Source: Methylobacterium sp. J-076 (GTDB lineage Bacteria > Pseudomonadota > Alphaproteobacteria > Rhizobiales > Beijerinckiaceae). From it: a stretch of DNA of 64,000 nt. Position numbers and translations under genes: made by a program. A model generated the notes under the pieces. The model had not been told where the DNA came from, made no database searches, and saw nothing but the letters and a program-made list of their open reading frames with translations. Shown here piece by piece: positions 1-9,299 of the stretch (its first letter is position 1; every line of letters begins with the position of its first letter). The stretch spans positions 124,001 through 188,000 of the forward strand of contig NZ_JAKSXW010000130.1 in NCBI RefSeq assembly GCF_022829405.1, written 5' to 3'.

Positions 1-1113
1 CACGTTGGTGGGGAACAGCTCCGCCTTCACGATGCCGCTGATGCCCGTGTAGAACGAGATGACCGAGAGCCCCAGGGTGATCATCGCGAAGGCGAGGTAG
101 GGATCCTTGTTGGTGCCGAGGAACGACATCAGCGGCACCACCATCAGCATGCCGAGCCCGCTGTAGAGGATCATGTTCGCCTTGCGGCCGATCCTGTCCG
201 ACAAAGCGCCGAAGATCGGCTGGATCAGCATGTAGACCAGCAGCACCCACGTCATCACCTGTGAGGCGGAGGTCTTGGGCATGCCGGCGGTGTTGACGAG
301 ATACTTCTGCATGTAGGTCGTGAACGTATAGAAGCTCAGGCTGCCGCCCGCCGTGTAGGCGAGGACGACGCAGAACGCCCGCCAGTGCTTGAACAGGGCG
401 CCGAACGTGCCGGCATTCTCCATGTCGCCGCCCTGCTTGGTTTCGGCGAGGGAGCGCCGCAGGTACAGGGCCACCACGGCGAGGCCGGCGCCGATGAAGA
501 ACGGGATGCGCCAGCCATAGGCCGTCAGCTCGTCGCCGGTCATGACGGATTGCAGGGTTACGAGGACCAGCGAGGCGAGGAGCTGGCCGCCGATGAGCGT
601 GACGTACTGGAACGAGGCGAAGAAGCCGCGTTTCCCCTTGATCGCGACCTCGCTCATGTAGGTCGCCGAGGTGCCGTACTCACCGCCCACCGACAGGCCC
701 TGGAGCATGCGGGCGAGCAGCAGGAGCACCGGCGCCAGGGTCCCCACCGTGGCGTAGGTTGGCAGGATGCCGATGAGCAGCGAGCCGAAGCACATCATCA
801 GCACCGAGATGACCATCGAGGCCCGCCGCCCGACCCGGTCGCCGATGCGGCCGAACAGCCAGCCGCCGACCGGGCGCATGAAGAAGCCCACCGCGAAGAT
901 GCCCGCCGTCTGGAGCAGCTGGCTGGTGGAATCGCCCTTCGGGAAGAAGGCCGGGGCGAAGTAGAGGGCGAAGAAGGCGTAGCAGTAGAAGTCGTACCAC
1001 TCGACGAGGTTGCCGGAGGAGGAGCCGACGATCGCCAGGATGCGGCGCCGCCGGTCGGCGGCATCGTGGACGTCTGACGTGATGGCGATATGGCCGCCGG
1101 GGGGAACGGACAT
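1..1113 (-). CDS. MHS-family MFS transporter (alpha-ketoglutarate permease-like), 3' end cut by window
   Basis: This inner-membrane proton symporter most likely takes up a dicarboxylate such as 2-oxoglutarate. The 371 residues in the window begin at an ATG at 1113. They contain the metabolite-proton-symporter signature [13 protein letters not shown] (residues 34-46) and the loop motif [15 protein letters not shown] (83-97) between the second and third membrane segments. Near the cut end the protein reads [11 protein letters not shown], close to the KAELFPT segment of KgtP-type proteins. The N-terminus carries a short charged cytoplasmic leader. The gene is divergent from the glycine-rich secreted protein gene. 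The substrate cannot be fixed from sequence; related members carry shikimate, proline/betaine or citrate. The C-terminal part lies outside the window. Confidence 0.88.
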   Translation of the reverse strand, partial: MSVPPGGHIAITSDVHDAADRRRRILAIVGSSSGNLVEWYDFYCYAFFALYFAPAFFPKGDSTSQLLQTAGIFAVGFFMRPVGGWLFGRIGDRVGRRASMVISVLMMCFGSLLIGILPTYATVGTLAPVLLLLARMLQGLSVGGEYGTSATYMSEVAIKGKRGFFASFQYVTLIGGQLLASLVLVTLQSVMTGDELTAYGWRIPFFIGAGLAVVALYLRRSLAETKQGGDMENAGTFGALFKHWRAFCVVLAYTAGGSLSFYTFTTYMQKYLVNTAGMPKTSASQVMTWVLLVYMLIQPIFGALSDRIGRKANMILYSGLGMLMVVPLMSFLGTNKDPYLAFAMITLGLSVISFYTGISGIVKAELFPTNV

Positions 1114-1345
1114 GGCGTCTCCGGATGTCGCGGGCGGGCCGGCCCCCTGGCCGGCTTCTCATGCGCCGGGGGACGTTACAGGCCGAGGCCGCCCCTGCAA
1201 GCGCCGTTCACGGTCCCGTGTGGTTTCCCCCGGCTGTTGTCACGGCGATGCGGCGAAGGCGGCCCGGAACGGTTTCCCAGACTCCCCCGTTCCGGCCCGG
1301 GTCGAGCGTCCGGATGGCGCGCCCTCTGCGACGGCGGGACGGCAC

Positions 1346-2146
1346 ATGAACAGGATTCTTCGCGGTACGGTGACCGCAGCGATCATCATGGCGGGTGCGA
1401 CGACCGCCTTCGCGCAGGGTGGCCCCGGCGGTGGCGGCGGCCCCGGTGCGGGCGGCCCGGGCGCGGGTGGCGGCCCCGCCGGTGCCGGTGCGGGCGGGCC
1501 GGGAGGTGCGGGCGGCCCAGGTGGTCCGGGTGCGGGTGGTCCGGGCGCGGGCGGCCCCGGTGCAGGCGGCGGGGCGGGTGCGCCCGGCGGCATGCGTGGT
1601 GGCGAAGGCGGTCGTGGCCCGGCGGCCGGCGGTCCCGCCGAGCGCGGCGGTGCGGCTGAACGGGGTGGCCCTGCCGAGCGCGGCGGTGCGCCGGGCGGTC
1701 CCAATGCCCGCGAGGACGGGCCGAACGGCCGGGGCGGCGCCGAGCGCGGCGGTGAACGGTCCGGTGCGGCCGAGCGCGGTGGTCCGGATGGGCGCAACGG
1801 CCCCGGAGCCGGCGGCGAGCGCCGGGGTGGGGAGCGGGGCCCCGGCGCCCGTGGCGGACGCGACGCGGGCGGCCCTGCCCGGGGCGGCTATTCGCGCCTG
1901 GATACGGCCCGGCGCGGCGAGTTCCGGCAGTCGTTCACGCGCCTGGGCGTGTCGCGCCTGAGCGACGTGGCCTTCGCCCTCAGCGTCGGCACGGCAATTC
2001 CGCGCTCCGTCGCCCTGCACCGGCTGCCGCCGGACATCGTCGAACTGGTTCCGGCTTACGAGGGCTACGACTTCATCCTCGTGCGCGACGACATCGTCAT
2101 CATCGATCCCGACACTTACGAGATCGTGGACGTGATCCCGGCCTGA
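1346..2146 (+). CDS. Glycine-rich secreted protein with C-terminal DUF1236-like domain
   Basis: The 266-residue protein starts at an ATG at 1346 and opens with a Sec signal peptide (MNRILRGTVTAAIIMAGA, cleavage near AFAQ). Residues 24 to about 170 are low-complexity sequence built from Gly, Pro, Ala, Arg and Glu, in loose repeats such as GGPGAGGPGAGG and AERGG. The last 80 residues form a folded-looking domain ending VIIDPDTYEIVDVIPA. The LPPDIVELVPAYEGYDF and IIDPDTYEIVDVI segments match the DUF1236 pattern found in many Rhizobiales periplasmic proteins. The function is unknown; an envelope location is inferred from the leader. In-frame codons run further upstream, but the signal peptide makes 1346 the sensible start. 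Confidence 0.82.
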   Translation: MNRILRGTVTAAIIMAGATTAFAQGGPGGGGGPGAGGPGAGGGPAGAGAGGPGGAGGPGGPGAGGPGAGGPGAGGGAGAPGGMRGGEGGRGPAAGGPAERGGAAERGGPAERGGAPGGPNAREDGPNGRGGAERGGERSGAAERGGPDGRNGPGAGGERRGGERGPGARGGRDAGGPARGGYSRLDTARRGEFRQSFTRLGVSRLSDVAFALSVGTAIPRSVALHRLPPDIVELVPAYEGYDFILVRDDIVIIDPDTYEIVDVIPA

Positions 2147-2235
2147 GGGCTGTTGCCCCCTGAGGGCGCGCGATGAAAAGGGGGCGGCGCCCAGGGCGTC
2201 GTCCCCTCACCCACACCCGCCGTCACGCCCTCTAT

Positions 2236-2327
2236 CGTCATTGCGGGCGCGGCGAAGCAATCCAGGAATGCGCGACGTCCTGAGGCGTCCCGCTGCCCTG
2301 GGTCGCTTCACGTCGATCGCAATGTCG
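2236..2327. repeat. Dispersed ~90-bp inverted repeat, copy 1
   Basis: The left arm (2236-2266, CGTCATTGCGGG then GCGAAGCAATCCAGG) pairs imperfectly with the right arm (2296-2327, CCCTGGGTCGCTTCA then ATCGCAATGTCG). The copy lies between the DUF1236 gene and the 3' end of hrcA. The same core recurs at 4933, 12686, 20536, 33141 and 54586. Confidence 0.7.
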
Positions 2328-2355
2328 GTGAGGAGGTGGAGGGCTTGCAGCCCGG

Positions 2356-3450
2356 TCACCGCCCGCCGTCGAGGAGCTTCGAGACGACGCGGGCGGTGTA
2401 GTCCACCATCGGCACGATGCGGGCATAGTTCAGGCGCGTCGGCCCGATCACCCCGACCACGCCGACGATCTTCTGGGAGCCGTCCCGGAACGGCGCGGCG
2501 ATCAGCGACGAGCCCGACAGGGAGAACAGCTTGTTCTCCGAGCCGATGAAGATCCGCACCCCCTCCCCCTGTTCCGCCCGGGCGAGGAGGTCGATCACGT
2601 CCTTCTGGGTTTCGAGGTCGTTAAACAGCAGGCGGATGCGCTCCAGGTCCTCGACCGCCCGGAGGTCGTCCAGCAGGTTGGCCTGTCCGCGCACGATCAG
2701 CTGGCGGGCCTCCGAGGGGCCGACCGGCGTCGCGAGCCCGGCATCGACCAGCCGTTCGGTTAACTCGTCGAGCTCCCGCTTCTTGGCGAGGCGGCCCGCC
2801 TCGATCTCCGCCCGCAGGACGCCGAGCGTCCGGCCGGCGAGGCGGGCGTTAAGGTAGTTGGTGGCCTCCTGCAGGGCCCCCGCGGGCAGGCCCGGCGGCA
2901 GGTCGAGCAGCCGGTTCTCGACGGTGCCATCGTCCGAGACCAGCACCACGAGGGCGCGGGCGGGATCGAGGCGCACGAACTCGATGTGCTTCAGGCTGGC
3001 ATTGGCCTTGGTGGTGAGCACCACCCCCGCCCCCCGCGACACGCCCGAGAGCAGGCTCGACGCCTCCGTGAGCGCCGATTCGAAGGTGTGGCGCGAGGCC
3101 ACCGACCGCATCTGGCCCTCGATCCTGTCCTTCTCGTCCTGCCCGACATCGCCGAGTTCGAGCATGGCATCCACGAAGAACCGCAGGCCCTGCTCCGTCG
3201 GCAACCGCCCGGCGGAGGTGTGGGGCGCGAAGATCAGCCCGGAATGCTCCAGATCCGCCATGACGTTGCGGATCGAGGCCGGCGACAGGGCCATGGGCAG
3301 GATCCGCGCGAGATTGCGCGAGCCCACCGGCTCCCCGGTGGTCAGGTAGCTTTCGACGATCTGGCGGAAGATCTCCCTGGCGCGCTCGTTGAGGGCGGAG
3401 AGGGACTGCATCGATGGGATTTGGGAGATGTCGAAGCTCTGATGTGTCAC
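2356..3450 (-). CDS. hrcA: Heat-inducible transcription repressor HrcA
   Basis: HrcA represses chaperone operons by binding CIRCE operators and is tuned by GroEL availability. The 364-residue product has the N-terminal winged-helix region (about residues 10-90) with the family motifs [17 protein letters not shown] and PVGSRNLAR. The recognition region contains [18 protein letters not shown] and [18 protein letters not shown]. The C-terminal part has the HrcA IGSEN and [14 protein letters not shown] segments. I chose the GTG at 3450, which gives MTHQSFDI and a family-typical length; an internal ATG follows 13 codons later. It is divergent from rph, an arrangement common in alphaproteobacteria. 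I could not see a CIRCE-type 9-9-9 dyad in the 122-bp divergent gap, so self-regulation is not evident here. Confidence 0.93.
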   Translation of the reverse strand: MTHQSFDISQIPSMQSLSALNERAREIFRQIVESYLTTGEPVGSRNLARILPMALSPASIRNVMADLEHSGLIFAPHTSAGRLPTEQGLRFFVDAMLELGDVGQDEKDRIEGQMRSVASRHTFESALTEASSLLSGVSRGAGVVLTTKANASLKHIEFVRLDPARALVVLVSDDGTVENRLLDLPPGLPAGALQEATNYLNARLAGRTLGVLRAEIEAGRLAKKRELDELTERLVDAGLATPVGPSEARQLIVRGQANLLDDLRAVEDLERIRLLFNDLETQKDVIDLLARAEQGEGVRIFIGSENKLFSLSGSSLIAAPFRDGSQKIVGVVGVIGPTRLNYARIVPMVDYTARVVSKLLDGGR

Positions 3451-3572
3451 GGCCAGCGTTCCTGCCGGCCGATCATGTCCGCGACGGGGCCTGGGATCAA
3501 TCCGCCGCTTGCCCGTCGGGGCGGTGCGGCCTATGAGCCCGGCCCACATTCCATCCTTTGAAAGGGCCCCGC

Positions 3573-4286
3573 ATGCGGCCATCCCACCGTGCCGCCGACG
3601 CCCTGCGGCCCGTGACCCTCGAACGCGCCGTGGCGCGTTACGCCGAGGGCTCCTGCCTCGTCAGCTTCGGCAACACCAAGGTGCTGTGCACGGCCACCCT
3701 GGAGGAGCGCGGGCCGCCGTGGCTGCGCGGCTCCGGCAAGGGATGGGTGACGGCCGAATACGCCATGCTGCCCCGCGCCACCCATGAGCGCACCCGCCGC
3801 GAGGTCAATTCGGGCAAGCCGTCCGGCCGCACGCAGGAGATCCAGCGTCTCATCGGCCGGTCGCTGCGGGCCGTCACCAACCTCTCGGCACTCGGCGAGA
3901 AGCAGGTGACGGTGGATTGCGACGTGATCCAGGCCGATGGCGGCACCCGTACGGCGGCGATCACCGGGGCCTGGGTGGCCCTGCACGATTGCTTCGCCTG
4001 GATGCGCACCCGCTCGATCATCTCGGTCGATCCCCTGCGCGACCACGTCGCCGCGGTATCCTGCGGCATCTACAAGGGCGTCCCGGTCCTCGACCTCGAA
4101 TACGAGGAGGATTCCGCCGCCGAGACGGACGCCAACTTCGTGCTGACCGGCAAGGGGGGCATCGTGGAGGTGCAGGGCACCGCCGAGCAGGAGCCCTTCT
4201 CCGAGGCGCAGCTCCTGGAACTCCTTCGGCTCGCCCGCTCCGGCACAGAGCGCCTCGTCGCCCTGCAGAAGGAGGCCATCGCGTGA
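3573..4286 (+). CDS. rph: Ribonuclease PH
   Basis: RNase PH is a phosphate-dependent 3'-5' exoribonuclease that trims tRNA 3' ends and acts as a ring of subunits in the cytoplasm. The 237-residue product has the family length. It shows the phosphorolytic-core motifs [47 protein letters not shown] and [15 protein letters not shown]. The [17 protein letters not shown] stretch is the phosphate/RNA-binding part of the active site. The ATG at 3573 (MRPSHRAAD) is preferred over an in-frame TTG five codons earlier. The stop codon overlaps the GTG start of rdgB by the GTGA arrangement, so the two are translationally coupled. Confidence 0.95.
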   Translation: MRPSHRAADALRPVTLERAVARYAEGSCLVSFGNTKVLCTATLEERGPPWLRGSGKGWVTAEYAMLPRATHERTRREVNSGKPSGRTQEIQRLIGRSLRAVTNLSALGEKQVTVDCDVIQADGGTRTAAITGAWVALHDCFAWMRTRSIISVDPLRDHVAAVSCGIYKGVPVLDLEYEEDSAAETDANFVLTGKGGIVEVQGTAEQEPFSEAQLLELLRLARSGTERLVALQKEAIA

Positions 4287-4918
4287 GGCGGCAGCTCACC
4301 GGCAAGGTGGTCATCGCCACCCACAATGCGGGCAAGCTCGCCGAGATGCGCGAGCTCCTGGCGCCGTTCGGCATCGAGGCCGTCTCGGCGGGGGAACTCG
4401 GCCTGCCCGAGCCGGACGAGACCGGCACGATGTTCGCCGAGAACGCGGCGATCAAGGCGCACGCCGCCGCCCGCGCCACGGGCCTGCCCGCCTTCGCCGA
4501 CGATTCCGGGCTCTGCGTCGATGCCCTCGACGGGGCGCCGGGCATCTTCTCCGCCCGCTGGGCCGGGCCGGACAAGGACTTTGCCGGCGCGATGGCGCGC
4601 ATCTTCGCCGAGCTCGGTGCCCGCGGCGCCGTGGGCCGCCGGGCGCATTTCGTCTCGGCCCTCGTCCTCGCGTGGCCGGACGGGCACACGGAGCTGTTCG
4701 AGGGCCGGGTGTTCGGCGACCTCGTGGAGCCCCGCGGCACGGCGGGCTTCGGCTACGATCCCCTGTTCCGGCCGGAGGGGCACGGGCGCACCTTCGGCGA
4801 GATGAGCGCGCAGGAGAAGCACGGGGTCGATTGGCAGGCGGGCGAGGGCCTGTCGCACCGGGCGCGGGCCTTCGTGGACTTGGCGCGGGAGTGTCTGGCC
4901 CCGGCGGGCCGGATTTGA
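4283..4918 (+). CDS. rdgB: dITP/XTP (non-canonical purine NTP) pyrophosphatase
   Basis: This enzyme hydrolyses dITP, ITP and XTP to monophosphates and keeps deaminated purines out of nucleic acids. The 211-residue HAM1-family protein has the nucleotide-binding loop [10 protein letters not shown] (residues 13-22), the catalytic [16 protein letters not shown] segment with Asp73/Asp74, and [15 protein letters not shown] near the C-terminus. The GTG start at 4283 sits inside the rph stop and is preceded by an AAGGAGG-type ribosome-binding site (4270-4275) at good spacing. That settles the start although no ATG is available. It forms a two-gene operon with rph. Confidence 0.94.
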   Translation: MRRQLTGKVVIATHNAGKLAEMRELLAPFGIEAVSAGELGLPEPDETGTMFAENAAIKAHAAARATGLPAFADDSGLCVDALDGAPGIFSARWAGPDKDFAGAMARIFAELGARGAVGRRAHFVSALVLAWPDGHTELFEGRVFGDLVEPRGTAGFGYDPLFRPEGHGRTFGEMSAQEKHGVDWQAGEGLSHRARAFVDLARECLAPAGRI

Positions 4919-4932
4919 CACCCGAAGCCTTT

Positions 4933-5019
4933 GCGAGCGACAGCGGAGCGACCCAGGGATACGCGACGGGCTTCCCACGCGTGCAGCCCTGGATCGCTTC
5001 GCTGCGCTCGCGATGACGG
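4933..5019. repeat. Dispersed inverted repeat, copy 2
   Basis: The left arm (GCGAGCGACAGCGGAGCGAC, then CCAGGG) and the right arm (CCCTGGATCGCTTCGCTGCG, then CTCGCGATGACGG) are imperfect complements around a variable centre. The copy fills most of the 140 bp between rdgB and hemW. Confidence 0.72.
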
Positions 5020-5058
5020 CGTCCGGATTCGCCGCGCGACCGCCCTGACAGGCGTGCC

Positions 5059-6234
5059 ATGCCACCGACCGTTCCCGACCACCCCACCCGCGATGCGGGG
5101 TTCGGGGTCTACCTGCACTGGCCGTTCTGCGCCGCGAAGTGCCCCTACTGCGACTTCAACAGCCACGTCCGGCATGCGGGCGTGGACGAGGCGCGCTTCC
5201 TCGCGGCCTTCCGGGCCGAGATGGCCCACGTGGCCGCCGAGGTGCCGGGGCGCGAGGTCACGAGCATCTTCCTCGGCGGCGGCACGCCCTCGCTGATGCG
5301 GCCGGAGACCGTGGCGGGGCTGCTCGACGCCGTGGCCGGCCATTGGCCGGTGGCCCCGAACGCGGAGGTTACGCTGGAGGCCAACCCGTCGAGCGTGGAG
5401 GCGGGACGGTTCCGTGGCTACCGCACGGCGGGGGTGAACCGCGTCTCCCTCGGCGTGCAGGCGCTGGACGACGCCTCGCTGAAGACCCTCGGGCGCCTCC
5501 ACAACGCGGAGGAGGCCTTCGCCGCCATCCGCATCGCGCAGGCGACCTTCGCGCGCACTTCGTTCGACCTGATCTACGCCCGCCCCGGCCAGGGCCCGGG
5601 GGCGTGGCGGGCCGAGCTGACGGAGGCCATCGACCGGGCGGCGGAGCACCTGTCGCTGTACCAGCTGACGATCGAACCCGGCACACCGTTCTTCGGCCTC
5701 GCCGCCGCGGGCAAGCTGGTGACGCCCGACGAGGACGTGTCCCGCGCCCTCTACGACGTCACGCAGGAAGTCTGCGCCGCCGCCGGGCTGCCGGCCTACG
5801 AGATCTCGAACCACGCCCGGCCGGGGGCCGAGGCACGGCACAACCTGCTCTACTGGCGCTACGGCGAATATGCTGGCATCGGCCCCGGCGCCCACGGCCG
5901 TCTGGTAACGCCGGAGGGGCGCATCGGCACCGTCACCGAGCGTGGCCCCGAAGCGTGGCTCGCCCGCGTTGAGGCGAGCGGCCATGGCATCGCGGAAACC
6001 GAGCACCTTGCGGCCCCAGCCCAAGCCGACGAATTCCTCGTGATGGGCCTGCGCCTGTCGGAGGGGATCGATCCCGCCCGCTACGCCGCCCTCGGAGGCC
6101 GGGCCATCGATCCCGCACGGATCGCCGCGCTGGTCGGCGACGGATTGCTCACCGCAAAGCCCGACGGCCGCATTGCCGCGACCGCCGCCGGGGCTCCTGT
6201 GCTCAACGCGCTGGTGGCTGAACTGGCGCACTGA
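5059..6234 (+). CDS. hemW: Radical SAM heme chaperone HemW
   Basis: HemW resembles oxygen-independent coproporphyrinogen oxidase but acts as a heme chaperone. The 391-residue protein starts at ATG 5059 and has the radical-SAM cluster CAAKCPYCDF (Cys24, Cys28, Cys31). It has Phe where true HemN has a fourth cysteine, which is the main reason for calling HemW rather than HemN. Further HemW motifs are IFLGGGTPSLM, TLEANPSSVEAGRFRGYRTA, NRVSLGVQALDD and YEISNHARPG. It follows rph-rdgB on the same strand, but a repeat separates them, so it may have its own promoter. This gene order is common in Rhizobiales. Confidence 0.93.
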   Translation: MPPTVPDHPTRDAGFGVYLHWPFCAAKCPYCDFNSHVRHAGVDEARFLAAFRAEMAHVAAEVPGREVTSIFLGGGTPSLMRPETVAGLLDAVAGHWPVAPNAEVTLEANPSSVEAGRFRGYRTAGVNRVSLGVQALDDASLKTLGRLHNAEEAFAAIRIAQATFARTSFDLIYARPGQGPGAWRAELTEAIDRAAEHLSLYQLTIEPGTPFFGLAAAGKLVTPDEDVSRALYDVTQEVCAAAGLPAYEISNHARPGAEARHNLLYWRYGEYAGIGPGAHGRLVTPEGRIGTVTERGPEAWLARVEASGHGIAETEHLAAPAQADEFLVMGLRLSEGIDPARYAALGGRAIDPARIAALVGDGLLTAKPDGRIAATAAGAPVLNALVAELAH

Positions 6235-6263
6235 GCGCCGGCCTGCGGTCCCCCTACGGATCC

Positions 6264-6343
6264 CGCGTCAGCGCAGACGCGGGGAAGCGATCCCGGGCCG
6301 CGGGGTCACCCGGAGGCGTCGCCGCCGGATCGCGATGACGACG
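6264..6343. repeat. Degenerate copy of the dispersed inverted repeat
   Basis: The segment contains GGGGAAGCGATCCCGG and, 40 bp on, GCCGGATCGCGATGACG. These match the core words of the repeat family but with a poorly preserved dyad. It lies between the convergent hemW and L,D-transpeptidase genes. Confidence 0.4.
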
Positions 6344-6362
6344 GCGCCGGTGAGGCCGATAG

Positions 6363-7328
6363 TCAGTTCAGCACGACCACCTTGGAGCCGACATTCACCC
6401 GGCTGAACAGGTCGATGGCGTCCTGGTTGATCATGCGGATGCAGCCGGACGACACGCTCTTGCCGATGGAGAAGGGCTCCAGCGTGCCGTGGATGCGGAA
6501 CAGCGTGTCCTTGTTGCCCTGCCACAGGTACATGGCGCGGGCGCCGAGCGGGTTGCGCAGGCCGCCGGAGACGCCGAGGCCGCTCTGGAGCTTGTCGACC
6601 TCGCTGGCGAGCTTCGGGCTGCGGGCGATCATCTCCTTGGGCGGGTACCAGTCCGGCCAGGCCTGCTTGGAGTTCACCGTCGCGGTGCCCGACCACGAGA
6701 AGCCCTGCTTGCCCACGCCGACGCCGTAGCGGCGGGCCCGGCCGCCCTCCTGCACCAGGGTGAGCTGGTGGGCCCGCGGGTCCACGATGATCGTGCCCGG
6801 CTCGTAGGGGCCCTGATAGGCGATCTCCTGGCGGAGGTAGGCCGGGCTCATCTTCCGGTAGTCGAAGGCGCGCACGGGGTACACGTCGTCATCGATCGGG
6901 CCGTAGGCCTTCGCGTAGTCGATCGGGCCGTTGTCGGGCGTGCGGAGCACGGCCTTCGCCTTGGCGGCCTCGATGGGCGAGAGGGCGGGGTCGCCCGACG
7001 CCTCGGGCTGGACCAGGGCGGCCTGGCGGGGCTGCGGCGCCAGCGCCTCGGGGGCCGGCGCTGTGGCGGGCGCGGGGGCGAGGGCCCGTGCCGGGGTTGC
7101 GGCCTGGCGATCCAGCACGGCGCGGCCGAACTCGACGCGGCCGGTATAGGGCACGTAGCGGTCGCCGCGGCGCAGGTAGTAGGCGCCGTTCTGGTCCTGG
7201 TAGAGCCGGTCGGCATCGGCGTCGAACCGGGTGTCGGCCACGGCGGCGCGGCCCTGCGCCAGGACGGGCGAGGATGCCGCGCAGGCAGCCAAGCCGGCGA
7301 GGAGGAATAGGCGGAGCGGGGCGGACAT
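6363..7328 (-). CDS. Periplasmic L,D-transpeptidase (YkuD family)
   Basis: It probably forms 3-3 peptidoglycan crosslinks or attaches proteins to peptidoglycan in the periplasm. The 321-residue product starts at ATG 7328 with a signal peptide (MSAPLRLFLLAGLAACAASS, cleavage near VLAQ). A Pro/Ala-rich linker spans about residues 75-110. The YkuD catalytic domain fills the C-terminal half, with IHGTLEPFSIGKSVSSGCIR carrying the catalytic His280 and Cys296, followed by Arg298. The segments GTIIVDPRAHQLTLV and NPLGARAMYLWQ are also typical. It is convergent with hemW and stands alone. Which crosslink it makes cannot be told from sequence. Confidence 0.92.
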   Translation of the reverse strand: MSAPLRLFLLAGLAACAASSPVLAQGRAAVADTRFDADADRLYQDQNGAYYLRRGDRYVPYTGRVEFGRAVLDRQAATPARALAPAPATAPAPEALAPQPRQAALVQPEASGDPALSPIEAAKAKAVLRTPDNGPIDYAKAYGPIDDDVYPVRAFDYRKMSPAYLRQEIAYQGPYEPGTIIVDPRAHQLTLVQEGGRARRYGVGVGKQGFSWSGTATVNSKQAWPDWYPPKEMIARSPKLASEVDKLQSGLGVSGGLRNPLGARAMYLWQGNKDTLFRIHGTLEPFSIGKSVSSGCIRMINQDAIDLFSRVNVGSKVVVLN

Positions 7329-7787
7329 CGCGGGACTTTCTGGAAGACGAATGCCGATCGCGGGCGGTACCTTCCGCCGTCGATCCGGCCAAGCTTTCGC
7401 AAGACTTACAAAATCGCCCGGGCGGCGCCAAGCGCGACCCGGAACATAGCCGGATCGCGCCGACTTTCGGCGAGCTCTGTTGCACGCGTGCAGCAAGACG
7501 TGCCCGGCCGCCCCACCGAAACCAGTCCTGCGCCCGTTTGCGCGGCAGGCCTGCCTCGTTCGGCGGCACCGACACCCGGTGAGGGCCCCTTCCCGCTCGC
7601 GGTGACGGCGAAGGTCGGGGCTCGGCCGACCCGGCGGAGACGCTGGCACGCCTCCTGCATTTCGTCCCCCGCCGCCGATGGTGCGGCAGGCGGAGCAACG
7701 GCGCTCCGCAAAGCGGACGGTGTGGGTCCGGACCCCCGGCATGTGCGGCCGCGTCGCGGCTCGCCAACTCTGACGAGCACCTCACCC
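7329..7787. other. 459-bp divergent intergenic region
   Basis: No convincing gene lies between the divergent L,D-transpeptidase and NarK-like genes. I see short palindromes only, for example TGCACGCGTGCA near 7481 and GGGTCCGGACCC near 7722. Both promoters and a long leader of the NarK-like gene presumably lie here. Confidence 0.5.
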
Positions 7788-9038
7788 ATGGCGAGTTTCA
7801 AGACGGTGATGAAGTCGGGGCACCCCCCGACTCTGTTTGCGGCGTTCCTCTACTTCGATTTCTGTTTCGCGATCTGGGTCCTGAACGGCGCGATGGGCCC
7901 GTTCATCACGGAGACCTACAAGCTCACCCCCGCCCAGACCGGGTTCATGATCTCCTTGCCGATCCTGGCGGGCGCGGTCATGCGCTTCCCCCTCGGCGTG
8001 CTGGCCCAGTATATCGGGCGCAAGAACGCGGCGATCACCGAGATGGGCATCATCGTCCTGGCGATGGCCTACGGCTTCTTCGTCGTCTCCACCTACAACG
8101 ACGTGCTCGCCATGGGCGTCCTCCTCGGCATCGCCGGCGCCTCGTTCGGCGTCGCCCTGTCGCTGGGCTCGGGCTGGTTCCCGCCGGAGCACAAGGGCTT
8201 GGCCATGGGCATCGCCGGCGCGGGCAATTCGGGCACGGTGCTCGCCGTGCTCTTCGCCCCGCCCCTGGCGCAGATGTACGGGTGGCAGGCGGTCTACGGC
8301 TTCGCGGGCGTCGTGATGTTGATCCCGCTCGCGGTGATGATCCTCCTCGCCAAGGAGCCGCCGGACCTGCACGGCCAGTCCTTCAAGGACCACATCTCCT
8401 GCCTGTTCACCAAGGACGGCTGGGCGTTCTCGCTGATCTACGTCATCACCTTCGGCGGCTTCATCGGCCTGTCGAACTTCCTGCCCACCTTCTTTTACGA
8501 GCAGTTCTCGGTGACGAAGGTCGAGGCCGGGCGCCTCACCATGCTGGCCGCCCTGATGGGCTCCGGCATCCGCATCGTCGGCGGCTACTTCGCCGACAAG
8601 CTCGGTGGCGTGGCGGTGCTGTCGGTGGTGCTGCTCGCGGCGGTGGCGGCGTTCCTCGCCCTCACGGTGAACCCGTCGCTCGTCCTGACGACGATCCTGT
8701 TCATGTTCTGCTTCGCGGCGCTCGGCGCCGGCAACGGTGCCCTGTTCCAGCTCGTGCCCCTGCGCTGGCCCAACAACACGGCGGTGGCCGGTTCGATGAT
8801 CGGCGAGGTCGGCGCGCTGGGTGGGGCGATCCTGCCGAACGTGATGGGCCTCTCGAAGCAGTATACCGGGCACTTCGCCACCGGCTTCGTGCTCTACGCC
8901 GTCTTCGCGGCCGTGGTGCTCGGCTGCCTCTACCTCTGGCAGCGCAACTGGGTCGGCGCCTGGGTCGGCCCCCGGGGCAAGGCCCTCACCGCCCCCGCCC
9001 CGGCGGAGGCCGGCAAGCTCCAGCCCGCCACCGCCTGA
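7788..9038 (+). CDS. NNP-family (NarK-like) nitrate/nitrite-type transporter
   Basis: This inner-membrane MFS protein is predicted to carry nitrate or nitrite. The 416-residue product has about 12 hydrophobic segments. The nitrate-signature glycine helix reads GIAGAGNSGTVLAVLFAPPL (141-160) and follows the SLGSGWFPPEHKGLAMG segment. The two arginines that bind substrate in NarK appear to be present: Arg66 in AGAVMRFPLG and Arg262 in GSGIRIVGGYFAD. The start is the ATG at 7788 (MASFKTVMKSG). No nitrate or nitrite reductase lies nearby, so it is an orphan and the substrate is an inference from the family. A strong hairpin follows the stop. Confidence 0.82.
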   Translation: MASFKTVMKSGHPPTLFAAFLYFDFCFAIWVLNGAMGPFITETYKLTPAQTGFMISLPILAGAVMRFPLGVLAQYIGRKNAAITEMGIIVLAMAYGFFVVSTYNDVLAMGVLLGIAGASFGVALSLGSGWFPPEHKGLAMGIAGAGNSGTVLAVLFAPPLAQMYGWQAVYGFAGVVMLIPLAVMILLAKEPPDLHGQSFKDHISCLFTKDGWAFSLIYVITFGGFIGLSNFLPTFFYEQFSVTKVEAGRLTMLAALMGSGIRIVGGYFADKLGGVAVLSVVLLAAVAAFLALTVNPSLVLTTILFMFCFAALGAGNGALFQLVPLRWPNNTAVAGSMIGEVGALGGAILPNVMGLSKQYTGHFATGFVLYAVFAAVVLGCLYLWQRNWVGAWVGPRGKALTAPAPAEAGKLQPATA

Positions 9039-9062
9039 CGGGTTCACCAGCACGACGACGGG

Positions 9063-9092
9063 ACGGGGGCCTCTCGGGGCCCCCGTTTGCGT
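9063..9092 (+). terminator. Intrinsic terminator after the NarK-like gene
   Basis: A perfect 9-bp stem, ACGGGGGCC (9063-9071) with GGCCCCCGT (9078-9086), has a 6-base loop and is followed by TTGCGTTT. It lies 25 bp past the stop codon. Confidence 0.75.
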
Positions 9093-9299
9093 TTCCTCCG
9101 CCGCCGGCCCGAGGCCCGGGGCCGCCGGCCCCCGCATGACTTGTCCAGATGCCCCGGGATCATGAGAAACGATCCACGGTTGCCAACGGCCTCCGGAACA
9201 GTTTGAATAACGTATTAGAAAAGGCGTCCCCGGCACGGGACCGGGCGCCGGGCGGGCATGCGGGGCAGAAGCCAGCAGCGCCGCCGGGAGGAGTGGGCG

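Noticed and set aside
3451..3572. A CIRCE operator in the hrcA/rph gap
   Set aside because: I looked for the TTAGCACTC-type 9-9-9 dyad and found nothing close on either strand.
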